Below are positions 1 to 8,796 of a stretch of DNA of 53,304 bases, in pieces. Location: assembly GCF_009733735.1 (NCBI RefSeq), contig NZ_WNJP01000003.1, forward strand, positions 1 through 53,304, read 5' to 3'. A model generated the notes under the pieces. The model saw only the letters and a program-made list of their open reading frames with translations, did not search any database and was not told where the DNA came from. Position numbers and translations under genes: made by a program. Numbering within the stretch: the first letter of the stretch is position 1; the number at the start of each line of letters is the position of its first letter. Source of the DNA: Sandarakinorhabdus oryzae (lineage in GTDB: Bacteria > Pseudomonadota > Alphaproteobacteria > Sphingomonadales > Sphingomonadaceae).

Positions 1-1
1 G

Positions 2-286
2 GTGGCCACGGTCGCGCTGCCGCCTGGCCCGCGCGCCAGTGCGCCGGCGGGTGCCAACTGGCTGGTGCAGGTCGCCGCGCTCGGCGATGGTGGCCGCGTC
101 GCCTGGCTCAAGGGCTATCTGGCCAGTTTCGGCCCGGTGCTCACCGAAGCCCTGCCCGGCGGCCTCACCCGCGTGCGGCTTGGCCCCTATGGCAATGAAG
201 CGACGGCCAGCGCGGCGCTGGCGCAGGTGCGCGCTGCCGGCTATGCCGATGCCAGACTGATTCCCCCCACCACCACCGCCCGCTGA
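2..286 (+). CDS. SPOR-domain protein, C-terminal part (RlpA-like, partial)
   Basis: Only the 3' end of the gene lies in the window; the true start is upstream. The visible ~94 residues form a SPOR domain: a WLVQVAALG strand near residue 20, a helix, then VRLGPYG and a terminal helix with YADARLI. SPOR domains bind glycan strands stripped of stem peptides at the division septum. The position directly before a D,D-carboxypeptidase gene and tmk suggests RlpA, a septal lytic-transglycosylase-like lipoprotein, but the RlpA catalytic domain is out of view, so this name is inference. It stops 23 bases before the next gene and is probably co-transcribed with it. Confidence 0.75.
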   Translation: MATVALPPGPRASAPAGANWLVQVAALGDGGRVAWLKGYLASFGPVLTEALPGGLTRVRLGPYGNEATASAALAQVRAAGYADARLIPPTTTAR

Positions 287-309
287 TTGACCTGAGGACC
301 ACCGAAGCC

Positions 310-1467
310 ATGCGCCTGTTTGCCCCCGTTGCCGTCATTGCTCTTGCCGCTGCCGCGCCGGCGCTGGCCCAGGCGCCGGCCTATGACACGGCGGCCCCGA
401 TCGCCTTCATGAAGGATCTGCAGACCGGCCGCATCCTGTTCGCCAAGGAAGCCGACAAGCGCATGCCGCCGGCCTCCATGGCCAAGATGATGAGCGTCTA
501 TGTCGCCTTCAAGCTGATCAAGTCGGGCGAAGCCAATCTCGAGCAGCCAATCCTGGTGCGCGAGGAGACCTGGAAGAAGTGGAACAACCAGGGCAGCACC
601 ATGTTCCTGGAAGTGAACAGCCAGGTGAGCGTCGAGAATCTGCTGCACGGTATCGTCACCCTGTCGGGCAATGATGCCTGCGTGGTGCTGGCCGAAGGCC
701 TGGGCGGCACCGAGGCCAATTACGTCGCCCTGATGAACCGCGAAGCCGCGCGCCTGGGGCTGAAGGGCAGCCATTTCACCAACACCAATGGCTGGCCTGA
801 TCCCAACGAATATGTGACCGCGCGCGATCTCGCCATGATTGCCGAAGCCACGATCCGCGACTTCCCGGACCTGTACGCGCGTTTCTACCAGAAGGAAGGT
901 TTCACCTGGGGCAAACAGCTGGGCAGCGGCGATGCCATCACCCAGGGCAACCGCAACCCGATCCTGGGCAAGGTGCCCGGCGCCGATGGCCTGAAGACTG
1001 GCCACACCGAGGAAGCCGGCTATGGCTTCACCGGCTCCGCCGTGCAGAACGGCCGCCGCATTGTCATGGTCGTCGCCGGCCTGAAGAGCTTTGGCGAGCG
1101 CGTTTCGGCCAGCGTCGATTTCATGAACTGGGGCTTTGCCGCCTGGCAGAATCTGCCTCTGGGCAAGAAGGGCCAGGTGATGGGCAAGGTCGCCATCGAC
1201 GGCGCGGCCGACCCGCAGATCGATGCGGTCGCCGGGAAGGACCTGTTTGTCACCCTGCCGCGCGGCTTTGGCATGGAGCGCAAGACGGCCGTTGAAGGTC
1301 TGCCCGGCCTGAAGGCGCCGCTGAAGGCGGGCCAACAGGTGGGCTGGCTCACCGTCACCATGCCCGGGCAAGCGCCGGCCAAGGCGCCGCTGGTCACCCC
1401 GGTCGCCATCGAGGAAGCCGGCATGTTCCGCCGCGCCTGGAACTGGGTGATGAGCTTCTTCAGCTGA
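310..1467 (+). CDS. dacC: D-alanyl-D-alanine carboxypeptidase (penicillin-binding protein 5/6 family)
   Basis: Periplasmic serine peptidase that removes the terminal D-Ala of peptidoglycan stem peptides. The 385-residue protein starts with a Sec signal peptide ending near APALAQA (about residue 21). All three penicillin-binding motifs are present: SMAK at 56-59 (Ser56 nucleophile, Lys59), SGN at 119-121, and KTG at 230-232. A C-terminal beta-rich domain follows from about 290, and the last ~15 residues (RRAWNWVMSFFS) form an amphipathic helix of the kind that anchors the family to the inner membrane. GAGGA lies upstream of the ATG. The stop codon overlaps the tmk start by one base (TGATG), so translation is probably coupled. 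The symbol is by family; dacA or dacF could equally be used. Confidence 0.93.
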   Translation: MRLFAPVAVIALAAAAPALAQAPAYDTAAPIAFMKDLQTGRILFAKEADKRMPPASMAKMMSVYVAFKLIKSGEANLEQPILVREETWKKWNNQGSTMFLEVNSQVSVENLLHGIVTLSGNDACVVLAEGLGGTEANYVALMNREAARLGLKGSHFTNTNGWPDPNEYVTARDLAMIAEATIRDFPDLYARFYQKEGFTWGKQLGSGDAITQGNRNPILGKVPGADGLKTGHTEEAGYGFTGSAVQNGRRIVMVVAGLKSFGERVSASVDFMNWGFAAWQNLPLGKKGQVMGKVAIDGAADPQIDAVAGKDLFVTLPRGFGMERKTAVEGLPGLKAPLKAGQQVGWLTVTMPGQAPAKAPLVTPVAIEEAGMFRRAWNWVMSFFS

Positions 1468-2078
1468 TGAAGAAGGGCCGGTTCATCACGCTGGAAGGCG
1501 GGGAGGGGAGCGGCAAGTCCACGCAAGGGCGCCTGCTGGCCGAAGCCTTGCGCGCTGACGGTCACGAAGTGGTGCTGACCCGTGAGCCGGGCGGCACGCC
1601 GGGCGCCGAGGCCATCCGTAGCCTGCTGGTGACCGGCGACCCCGATCGCTGGACGCCGTGGAGCGACGCGCTGTTGATGACGGCGGCGCGGGTGGACCAT
1701 GTGGAACGCGTCATCCGCCCGGCGATGGACCGCGGCGCGACAGTGATCTGCGACCGCTTCATCGATTCCACCCGGGCCTATCAGGGGGCCGGGCGCGGGT
1801 TGGAAGATGCGGCGCTGATTGATTTGCACAATGAGGCCGTTGGGCTGTGGCCGGACGTGACGCTGGTGCTGCTGCTGGATGAGGCCGAAGGACTGGCCCG
1901 GGCCGCCGCGCGCGGCGGTGCCGAAGCGCGCTTCGAAGCCATTGGCGGTGGCTTCCATGCCCGCGTGCAGCAATTTTTCGCACAATTGCCCGCCGCGGAG
2001 CCCGACCGATGCAGGGCCATCAACGCCGGCGGCAGCATCGACGACGTGGCGGCACGCATCCGGGCGGCGCTGTGCTGA
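1467..2078 (+). CDS. tmk: Thymidylate kinase
   Basis: Phosphorylates dTMP to dTDP with ATP in the cytoplasm, the last dTTP-specific step. 203 residues, normal for bacterial Tmk. The P-loop GGEGSGKST is at 11-19, the REPGG segment that binds dTMP follows, and CDRFIDS with the conserved DR pair is near 94-100. The ATG at 1467 overlaps the preceding stop, and the end overlaps the GTG start of holB by 7 bases. The pairing tmk-holB is common in proteobacteria. Confidence 0.96.
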   Translation: MKKGRFITLEGGEGSGKSTQGRLLAEALRADGHEVVLTREPGGTPGAEAIRSLLVTGDPDRWTPWSDALLMTAARVDHVERVIRPAMDRGATVICDRFIDSTRAYQGAGRGLEDAALIDLHNEAVGLWPDVTLVLLLDEAEGLARAAARGGAEARFEAIGGGFHARVQQFFAQLPAAEPDRCRAINAGGSIDDVAARIRAALC

Positions 2079-3040
2079 TTGGCCATTCAAGCCAGGTCGA
2101 GGCCTTCACGTCGGCCTTTACCGGCGGACGGCCGCATCATGCCTGGCTGCTGGTCGGCCAGCAGGGGCTCGGCAAGGCGCTGTTTGCCCGCGAGGCCGCG
2201 ACATGGCTGCTGGCCGGGGCGCCGGCCGGTGGTGGCTTCCAAGTGCCACCCGACAGTGAAGCCGCCCGCCTGATGGCCGCCGGATCGCACCTGGATTTCC
2301 GCCTGATCGAACGCACGCCGGCGAAGACCGGCAAGCTGCGCAGCGAGATCGTTATCGGCCAGATCGTGCGCCGGCCCGACAGCGAAGGGCAACCCTTGCG
2401 CGAATTCCTCTCCGGGACGCCGATGCTGGGGCCGCGCCGGGTGGTGATCATCGACGCGGCTGATGACATGAACCGCAACACAGCCAATGCCTTGCTGAAA
2501 AGCCTTGAGGAGCCGTCGGAAGACACGGTGTTCCTGCTCGTCAGCCATTCGCCCGGCCGGCTGCTGCCCACCATCCGTTCGCGCTGCCGCACGCTGCGCT
2601 TCTCCCGCCTGGCGGATGCCGAAGTCTCCCGCGTGCTGGCCGGCGCCGATCTCGACGGCGAGGACGAAGCACTGCTTGTCCGCCTCGCCGAAGGCTGTCC
2701 TGGCCGCGCGCTGGCGCTGGCGGGGGCCGGCATCACCGCGCTGGAAAAGGATCTCGCCGCACTGGCCGGTCTGCCGCCCGAAATCGCCAATCCGGCGGCT
2801 TTGATGCTGGCGCGCGGCATCGGCGCCAAGGGCCGGGAAGGGCGCTATGCCGCGCTGCTTGATCGGGTGCCGGCCCTGATTGCGACCCGCGCCCAGCGCC
2901 TGAACGGCCCAGCGCGGGGGGCGGCCATCGCCGAATGGGAAGCCGCCAGCCGCCTCGCCCGCGAAGCCGTGCCGCTGCAGTTGGAACCCGGGCAGGTGGC
3001 ACATCGCCTCGCCCTGCACCTCGCCGCCGTCCCGGCTTGA
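2072..3040 (+). CDS. holB: DNA polymerase III subunit delta'
   Basis: Clamp-loader subunit of the replicative polymerase; it helps open the beta sliding clamp. I place the start at GTG 2072, giving 322 residues that begin LIGHSSQVEAF, because the family starts with such a segment and the frame upstream only reads through tmk. The P-loop-like GQQGLGK follows HHAWLLVG; the middle carries DAADDMNRNTANALLKSLEEP, the conserved region following the Walker B position, and an SRCRTLRF sensor segment. GQQGLGK lacks the Thr/Ser normally following the Lys (it reads GKA), typical of delta' subunits that do not hydrolyse ATP. The gene overlaps tmk by 7 bases and metG follows after 33 bases. Confidence 0.9.
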   Translation: MLIGHSSQVEAFTSAFTGGRPHHAWLLVGQQGLGKALFAREAATWLLAGAPAGGGFQVPPDSEAARLMAAGSHLDFRLIERTPAKTGKLRSEIVIGQIVRRPDSEGQPLREFLSGTPMLGPRRVVIIDAADDMNRNTANALLKSLEEPSEDTVFLLVSHSPGRLLPTIRSRCRTLRFSRLADAEVSRVLAGADLDGEDEALLVRLAEGCPGRALALAGAGITALEKDLAALAGLPPEIANPAALMLARGIGAKGREGRYAALLDRVPALIATRAQRLNGPARGAAIAEWEAASRLAREAVPLQLEPGQVAHRLALHLAAVPA

Positions 3041-3073
3041 ATCGCCACGCACTTTGCCGCATTGGCCGTGGCC

Positions 3074-4594
3074 ATGAGCAAGCCGCGCTTCTACGTCACC
3101 ACTGCCATCGCCTATCCCAACGGCCGGCCGCACATGGGCCATGCCTATGAGGTGGTGACCACCGATGTCGTCGCCCGCTTCAAGCGGCTCGATGGCTTTG
3201 ACGTGCGTTTCCTGACCGGCACCGACGAGCATGGCCTGAAGATCGACCAGGCCGCGCGCGCCGCCGGCAAGCCACCCAAGGCCTATGTCGATGAGATGGT
3301 CGCCCCGTTCCAGGCCCTTGATGCGGCGCTCGGCATCAGTTTCGATCGCTTCATCCGCACCACCGATACCGACCACAAGGCACTGGTGCAGGCGCTGTGG
3401 CAGCGCATGGCGGCCAATGGTGATCTTTATCTGGGCCGCTACGAAGGCTGGTACTCCGTCCGCGACGAGGCCTATTACGACGAAGGCGAACTGGTCGCCG
3501 GCGATGACGGCACCAAGCTGTCGCCGCAGGGCACGCCAGTGGAATGGACTGTCGAGGAAAGCTGGTTCTTCAAACTGTCTGCCTATCAGGACAGGCTGCT
3601 GGCGCTTTACGAAGCCCATCCGGAGTATATCCAGCCTCTCAGCCGTTTCAACGAGATGCGCGCCTTTGTTGCCGGCGGACTTTCGGATCTGTCGGTCAGC
3701 CGCACCAGCTTCACCTGGGGCATCCCGGTGCCGGGCGACGAGCGCCATGTCATGTATGTCTGGCTTGACGCGCTGGCCAATTATCTCACTGGTGCCGGCG
3801 GGCTGGACGGCGAATGGTGGCCGGCGGATCTGCACGTGGTGGGCAAGGACGTGGTGCGTTTCCACACCGTCTATTGGCCGGCCTTCCTGATGTCAGCGGG
3901 CCTGCCGTTGCCCAAGACCGTGTTCGGCCACGGCCATGTGCTCAACCGCGGCGAGAAGATGTCCAAGTCGCTCGGCAATGTCGTCGATCCGGCGGCGATG
4001 GTGGAACGCTTTGGCGTTGATCGCCTGCGCTGGTTCCTGTGCCGCGAAGTCGCCTTCGGTGAGGACGGCAGCTACAGCGACGACGCCATCGTGGAGCGCA
4101 CCAACGCCGATCTTGCCAACGGCATCGGCAATCTGGCGCAGCGCAGCCTCTCGATGGTGGCGAAGAACCTTGGCGGCGTGATGCCGGTGCGGGGCGAGGC
4201 CGGCGAGAGCGAAGTGCGCCTGAAAGAGGCCTTCATGGCCGGCAGCGAGGCCTATTTCGCCGCCATGAACGCGCTGGCGCTGCACAAGGCGCTGGATGCG
4301 CTGATGTCCATGGTGACGGCCGCCAACGGCTATTTTGCTGAAAATGCGCCCTGGGCACTGGCCAAGACCGACGTGACGCGAATGGCCGAAGTGCTGGCTG
4401 CCACGCTCGATGCCACGCGCCGCATCGTCATCCTGACCCAGCCCTTCATGCCGAGCAGCACGGCGCAGTTGCTTGATCAGCTCGGCGTGAGCGCGGAGTT
4501 ACGTGATTTCAGCGGCTTGAACACGCCGGTTGCAGCGGGCGCGCAACTTCCGGCGCCGGCCGGCGTGTTCCCGCGCATCACGCTGGACAGTTGA
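3074..4594 (+). CDS. metG: Methionyl-tRNA synthetase
   Basis: Charges tRNA-Met with methionine; class I synthetase. From ATG 3074 the protein has 506 residues. The HIGH-type motif is HMGH at 20-23 and KMSKS is at 295-299. An in-frame TTG 12 bases upstream is possible, but MSKPRFYVTTAIAYPNG matches the usual beginning. The protein ends soon after the anticodon-binding helical domain and lacks the C-terminal EMAP/Trbp111-like dimerisation domain of longer homologues, as is usual in alphaproteobacteria. tatD starts one base after the stop. Confidence 0.96.
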   Translation: MSKPRFYVTTAIAYPNGRPHMGHAYEVVTTDVVARFKRLDGFDVRFLTGTDEHGLKIDQAARAAGKPPKAYVDEMVAPFQALDAALGISFDRFIRTTDTDHKALVQALWQRMAANGDLYLGRYEGWYSVRDEAYYDEGELVAGDDGTKLSPQGTPVEWTVEESWFFKLSAYQDRLLALYEAHPEYIQPLSRFNEMRAFVAGGLSDLSVSRTSFTWGIPVPGDERHVMYVWLDALANYLTGAGGLDGEWWPADLHVVGKDVVRFHTVYWPAFLMSAGLPLPKTVFGHGHVLNRGEKMSKSLGNVVDPAAMVERFGVDRLRWFLCREVAFGEDGSYSDDAIVERTNADLANGIGNLAQRSLSMVAKNLGGVMPVRGEAGESEVRLKEAFMAGSEAYFAAMNALALHKALDALMSMVTAANGYFAENAPWALAKTDVTRMAEVLAATLDATRRIVILTQPFMPSSTAQLLDQLGVSAELRDFSGLNTPVAAGAQLPAPAGVFPRITLDS

Positions 4595-4595
4595 C

Positions 4596-5366
4596 ATGCT
4601 GATCGACAGCCATTGCCACCTCAACTACGCCAGCCTGGGCGAGGATGTGCCCGGCGTGCTGTCCCGCGCCCGCGCGGTCGGCGTGGGGGGCTTTCTCGCC
4701 ATTTCCTGCCGGGAAAGCGAGTGGGACGGCGTGATCGGCATCGCCGAGGCGCACGACGGCGTGTGGGCTAGTGTCGGCATCCACCCGCACGAAGCCGATG
4801 AGCATCCCGATACCGATGCCGCCACGCTGATCGCGGCCACCGCTCACCCCAGGGTGATTGCCATCGGTGAGACCGGGCTCGATTATTACTACGACAAGTC
4901 GGACCGTGGCCGGCAGCAGACCAGTTTCCGCAGCCACATCCAGGCGGCGCGGGCCACCGGCTTGCCCTTGATCGTCCACACCCGCGATGCGGAGGCCGAC
5001 ACGCTGGCGCTGCTGAAGGAACCGGGGGAAGGGCGCCTGACCGGCGTCATCCACTGCTTCACTGCCAGCCAGGCCTTTGCAGAAGAGGCACTTGCGCTGG
5101 GTTTCTACATCTCGCTGTCAGGCATCGTCACCTTCAAGAACGCCCGCGACCTCCAGGAAACCGCGAAGACGATCCCTGCCGACCGCCTGCTGGTCGAGAC
5201 CGATGCGCCCTATCTTGCACCCGTGCCGATGCGCGGCAAAACCTGCGAGCCGGCCTTTGTCGCGCACACGGCGCGGTTCCTGGCCCATCTGCGCGGCGTG
5301 AGCGAGGCGGAACTGGCCGCCACCACCACCGCCAATTTCCGCGCCTTGTTCACGAAGGCCGCGTGA
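4596..5366 (+). CDS. tatD: TatD family metal-dependent deoxyribonuclease
   Basis: TIM-barrel metal hydrolase of the TatD/YcfH family, thought to act as a 3'-5' DNase in the cytoplasm. 256 residues from ATG 4596. Visible metal-site motifs are DSHCHL at 4-9 (HxH), GETGLDYYY near 92-100, the HTRDAEAD histidine, HCFTAS and the ETDAPYL aspartate. It begins one base after metG and its stop overlaps the GTG of the next gene by four bases, so metG-tatD-hydrolase looks like one transcript. This arrangement (metG, YcfH-type tatD, then an MBL-fold gene) is common in alphaproteobacteria. Confidence 0.92.
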   Translation: MLIDSHCHLNYASLGEDVPGVLSRARAVGVGGFLAISCRESEWDGVIGIAEAHDGVWASVGIHPHEADEHPDTDAATLIAATAHPRVIAIGETGLDYYYDKSDRGRQQTSFRSHIQAARATGLPLIVHTRDAEADTLALLKEPGEGRLTGVIHCFTASQAFAEEALALGFYISLSGIVTFKNARDLQETAKTIPADRLLVETDAPYLAPVPMRGKTCEPAFVAHTARFLAHLRGVSEAELAATTTANFRALFTKAA

Positions 5367-6142
5367 AGATCACCATCCTGGGCTGCGGCACCTCCAGCGG
5401 CGTGCCACGTATCGGCGGGCCGGATGGGGCTGGAAATTGGGGCCTGTGCGACCCTGATAACCCCAAGAACCGGCGCCGCCGTGTCTCCGTGCTGGTGGAG
5501 GCAGCTGGCAAGACGGTGTTGATCGATTGCGGCCCAGATTGCCGGGAACAATTGCTGTCGGCACGGGTCGCGCATCTGGATGCGGTGATCATCACCCATG
5601 ATCATGCCGATCACGCCCATGGTATTGATGACCTGCGCCAGGTCTTTCATGCCATGCGTCGGCCGGTGGACGTGTGGGCCAGCCCGGCGACATTCGCGGT
5701 TCTCACGTCCCGCTTTGATTATGTGTTCAAGGGCGCTGCGGGCTATCCGGCGACCTGCACGGCGCATGATCTGACTGGGCCGGTGATGCTGGGCGACTTG
5801 CGCATTACGCCGTTCCCGCAGCTGCACGGCGACATCGAATCGACCGGCGTGCGCTTTGATCATGATGGCAAGAGCTTTGCCTATTCCACTGATGTCAAAG
5901 ACTTTGACAGTCGCGCCGATGCTGCGCTGATGGGCCTTGACTTGTGGGTGGTGGACGCGCTGCGCCGGGAACCGCACCCGACGCACAGCCATCTGGAGAA
6001 CACGCTGGCCTGGATCCGCAAGCGCCGGCCGGGCAGGGCCGTGCTCACTCACATGGACCAGTCCATGGACTATGCCACCCTGTTTACCGAACTGCCGTCC
6101 GGCGTGGAACCAGGCTTCGACGGCCAGGTGATCGCGCTATAG
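5363..6142 (+). CDS. MBL-fold metallo-hydrolase (PhnP-like)
   Basis: 259 residues starting at GTG 5363 within the tatD stop (GTGA overlap). It opens with a glycine-rich strand, LGCGTSSGVPRIGG, and carries the metallo-beta-lactamase dinuclear metal signature HDHADHAHGID (about residue 76) plus further ligands in QLHGDIEST, YSTDVKDF and THMDQS. The sequence style is closest to PhnP-like phosphodiesterases, which cleave cyclic ribose phosphates, but there is no phosphonate gene cluster here, so the substrate is open. The gene converges on yeiH and the two stop codons sit side by side within a perfect palindrome. Confidence 0.85.
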   Translation: MKITILGCGTSSGVPRIGGPDGAGNWGLCDPDNPKNRRRRVSVLVEAAGKTVLIDCGPDCREQLLSARVAHLDAVIITHDHADHAHGIDDLRQVFHAMRRPVDVWASPATFAVLTSRFDYVFKGAAGYPATCTAHDLTGPVMLGDLRITPFPQLHGDIESTGVRFDHDGKSFAYSTDVKDFDSRADAALMGLDLWVVDALRREPHPTHSHLENTLAWIRKRRPGRAVLTHMDQSMDYATLFTELPSGVEPGFDGQVIAL

Positions 6143-6145
6143 CGC
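6134..6145. repeat. 12-bp perfect palindrome spanning two convergent stop codons
   Basis: GCGCTATAGCGC is its own reverse complement. It holds the TAG that ends the MBL-fold gene (6140-6142) and, on the other strand, the TAG that ends yeiH (6137-6139). No loop or T-tract accompanies it, so it is not a standard terminator. Confidence 0.8.
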
Positions 6146-7186
6146 GAAGATCGCAAAGGCCAGCGCCGCTGACAGGCTGGTAAGGCTGGCGATGATGCCG
6201 ACCAGCAGCGGCTTGGGCCCGGTCTTCAAGATCTCGCCCAGCGGCGAACGAATGGCAGTGGCTGCCACCGATACGGCGAGCATGCCGCTCGACACATTGG
6301 CAGCGGCGCCAGAGACTTGCGCAGGGATCATGCCAGTTGAATTGATGCCGGCGACCACGAAGAAGCCCACCACGAACCAGGGCAGCAACGGCGCCGCGCG
6401 CTTGCCGCCGCTGATCTTCAGGGGCTGCGGAAAGGCCAGTGCCACCAGCGCCAGCACGGGTGCCAGCAGCGCGACCCGGGCGAGCTTGACGATGGTGGCC
6501 GTCTCACCAGCATGCTGCGAGAAGGCATAGCCGGCGCCCAGCGTCTGCGCGACATCGTGGATCGAGGCGCCAAGCACAAAGCCGGCCTGTAAGTCATTCA
6601 ATTTGAACAATTCACAGATGGCTGGGTAAAGCACCAGGGCGGCGCTGCTCATTGCCGAGGTGCCGACCAGCACCAGGGTCAATTCGGCCTGGCGCACCCG
6701 GCGCTCGCCAAGCGTGGCCGAGAGCGCCATCGCCGCCGAAGCCCCGCAGATGGCCACAGCGCCGCCGGCCAAAGTGCCAAACCCCGACGAAAAACCGAGC
6801 CCACGTGCCGCAAGCACTGCGGCGCCGATTGTGATTGCCACGATGGCGACCACGGCCAGCAGCGATTGCGGACCGAGCGCGATGATCTGCTCCAGCGTGA
6901 TCCGGGCGCCCACCAGCACGATGGCCCAGCGCAGCAGCTCGCGACTGGCCAGCGTGAGGCCGGGCGTGAGCCGGCGGTCCGCCGACAGGAAATTCATGGC
7001 AAGGCCGATCAGCAGCGCCAGCAATGTCAGCGGGGCGTGATAGCGATCGGCCAACGAAGCAGCCGCGAGGGTGGCCAACACCGCGACGGCAAGGCCCGGC
7101 AGATAATCGCGCCAGCGCGTGGACGGCGTGCGTTCGATATCGCCATAAAGATCGGCGGCCTGCGGTGGATATTGGCTGACATCCAT
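6137..7186 (-). CDS. YeiH family putative sulfate/sulfite exporter
   Basis: Inner-membrane protein of 349 residues with about ten hydrophobic segments, of the YeiH / putative sulfate exporter family. Recognisable pieces are PGLTLASRELLRWAIVLVGARI, GFSSGFGTLAGGAVAICGASA and GFVLGASIHDVAQTLGAG, the last being a strongly conserved loop. Some family members are associated with sulfite or taurine metabolism; no sulfur-metabolism gene is next to it here. The N-terminus is a short hydrophilic cytoplasmic segment. An AT-only palindrome sits 68 bases upstream of the start. Confidence 0.85.
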   Translation of the reverse strand: MDVSQYPPQAADLYGDIERTPSTRWRDYLPGLAVAVLATLAAASLADRYHAPLTLLALLIGLAMNFLSADRRLTPGLTLASRELLRWAIVLVGARITLEQIIALGPQSLLAVVAIVAITIGAAVLAARGLGFSSGFGTLAGGAVAICGASAAMALSATLGERRVRQAELTLVLVGTSAMSSAALVLYPAICELFKLNDLQAGFVLGASIHDVAQTLGAGYAFSQHAGETATIVKLARVALLAPVLALVALAFPQPLKISGGKRAAPLLPWFVVGFFVVAGINSTGMIPAQVSGAAANVSSGMLAVSVAATAIRSPLGEILKTGPKPLLVGIIASLTSLSAALAFAIFAL

Positions 7187-7253
7187 GGGAACGGGTTAGG
7201 CTTTCAGGGTGATTTCGCCAAGGGGGGCTTTTGTGACGCTGTGGAGATTAAAC

Positions 7254-7267
7254 ATAATATATATTAT
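7254..7267. promoter_or_regulatory. AT-only 14-bp palindrome upstream of the YeiH gene
   Basis: ATAATATATATTAT is a perfect palindrome without any G or C in an otherwise very GC-rich sequence. It lies between the glutathione S-transferase stop and the YeiH start, 68 bases before the YeiH ATG. It contains a T-N(x)-A type symmetry as in many operators. Function as an operator is inference. Confidence 0.4.
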
Positions 7268-7335
7268 CAGGCTCATAGCATGAAGCAGAAGGGGCTGAGC
7301 GCCGCCACTCCCCGCCCGTTCCACCAGGTGAACAA

Positions 7336-7923
7336 TCAACCGTTCAACCCAAGTGTCCGCTCAACGCGCTGCACCCATGATTGCACCGCCGGCCATAAAG
7401 CCAGATCAAAGCCGCCCTCGTGCGCAACGCGCGTGTAGGCGACCAGGCCGATGTCGGCACAGCTCAGCCCATCGCCCACGAACCAGTTATGCACCGCCAG
7501 GTGACGCTGCATCTGATCGAGCGCGGCACGACCCTTTCGCTCAAGCGCCGGATCAATCTCGCTTTCAGGCTTGCCGAGATAATATTTCTGAAAACGCCGC
7601 ACCGCGATCGCCGGTTCGTGGCTATATTGTTCCCAGAACAGCCATTGTAGCATCTCGGCGCGCGCAAAGCCGTCGGCCGGCACCAGCGCGCTGCCTTCCG
7701 CCAGATACAGCATCAGCGCATTTGACTGGGCCAACCGGCGGCCATCGGCGAATTCCACCGCCGGCACCTGCCCCATCGGGAACTTCGCCACGAACTCCGG
7801 CGCCTTGGCTTCACCCTTCACCACGTCGATATCAACCCAGCGGTATGGCAGGCCCAAGTGATCGGCGACCCACTTCACCTTCAGGCAATTGCCAGACACC
7901 TTGTCGCCGTAGAGGGTGAACAT
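7336..7923 (-). CDS. Glutathione S-transferase family protein
   Basis: 195 residues in the two-domain GST fold. The N-terminal thioredoxin-like half begins MFTLYGDKVSGNCLKVKW with Ser10 in the usual catalytic position, has the cis-proline in MGQVPAVEFADG and the LAQSNALMLYLA glutathione-binding segment. The helical C-terminal half holds WFVGDGLSCADIGLVAYTR, the N-capping box region. Start at 7923 chosen because homologues begin there; the frame is open far upstream but only as antisense to mazG. It is divergent from mazG (81 bases apart). Substrate unknown. Confidence 0.9.
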   Translation of the reverse strand: MFTLYGDKVSGNCLKVKWVADHLGLPYRWVDIDVVKGEAKAPEFVAKFPMGQVPAVEFADGRRLAQSNALMLYLAEGSALVPADGFARAEMLQWLFWEQYSHEPAIAVRRFQKYYLGKPESEIDPALERKGRAALDQMQRHLAVHNWFVGDGLSCADIGLVAYTRVAHEGGFDLALWPAVQSWVQRVERTLGLNG

Positions 7924-8004
7924 CGCCCGAGTCTCCTTCGCCCGCTCGCATAGCCATGGCGCAGCGCGATTGAAAGCCGCCGCTGGCTGCGGCAGGGATA
8001 AGTC

Positions 8005-8796
8005 ATGACCACGACCCTTTCCCTCGATCGCCTGGCCCACATCATGGCCGCCCTGCGCCACCCGGAACGCGGCTGCCCCTGGGATCTGGCGCAGGATTTC
8101 GACACGATCGCGCCCTACACGATCGAGGAAGCCTATGAAGTGGCCGAGGCCATTTCGCTCAGGGACATGGCGGAGCTGAAGAAGGAGCTCGGCGATCTGC
8201 TGTTCCAGGTCGTCTTTCACAGCCGCATGGCCGAGGAAGCCGGCCATTTCGCCCTGGCCGACGTGGTGACGGCCCTGTGCGAGAAGATGGAGCGCCGTCA
8301 TCCGCACATCTTCAGCGACGGCACCCGCGCCGCGGACGCCTTGGCCCAGAAGGACGAATGGGAACGCATCAAGGCCGCCGAACGCGCAGCCGCCGGCGCG
8401 CCGGAACAGCCTGTCTCTGCCCTTGATGGTGTGGCGACTGCCCTGCCCGCCCTGATGCGCGCCGAAAAGCTGCAGGCCCGGGCGGCGCGGGTGGGCTTTG
8501 AATGGCCCGATGTCGCGGGCGTGCGCGCCAAGCTGAACGAGGAACTGGCCGAGTTCGATGCCGCCACCGACGAGGCCCACCGTGCCGAGGAGATGGGCGA
8601 CGTGCTGTTCGTGCTCGCCAACCTCGCCCGCCGCCACGGCATCGATCCGGAGGCCGCACTGCGCGCTGGCAACGCCAAGTTCGAACGCCGGTTCAAGGCG
8701 ATGGAGGCACTGGCCGGGCCAGGCTTCCCGCAGCTGACGCTCGATCAGCAGGAGGCATACTGGCAGAAGGTCAAGGCGGCGGAGCGCGGCCGGTGA
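8005..8796 (+). CDS. mazG: Nucleoside triphosphate pyrophosphohydrolase
   Basis: Cleaves (d)NTPs to NMP and pyrophosphate, a house-cleaning activity. 263 residues with the two tandem MazG domains of the long form: first EEAYEVAEAI followed by ELKKELGDLLFQVVFHSR, then in the C-terminal half ELNEELAEFDAA followed by EEMGDVLFVLANLAR. The paired EExxE and ExxxD motifs bind Mg. The stop overlaps the GTG start of the hydrolase behind it. Confidence 0.95.
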   Translation: MTTTLSLDRLAHIMAALRHPERGCPWDLAQDFDTIAPYTIEEAYEVAEAISLRDMAELKKELGDLLFQVVFHSRMAEEAGHFALADVVTALCEKMERRHPHIFSDGTRAADALAQKDEWERIKAAERAAAGAPEQPVSALDGVATALPALMRAEKLQARAARVGFEWPDVAGVRAKLNEELAEFDAATDEAHRAEEMGDVLFVLANLARRHGIDPEAALRAGNAKFERRFKAMEALAGPGFPQLTLDQQEAYWQKVKAAERGR

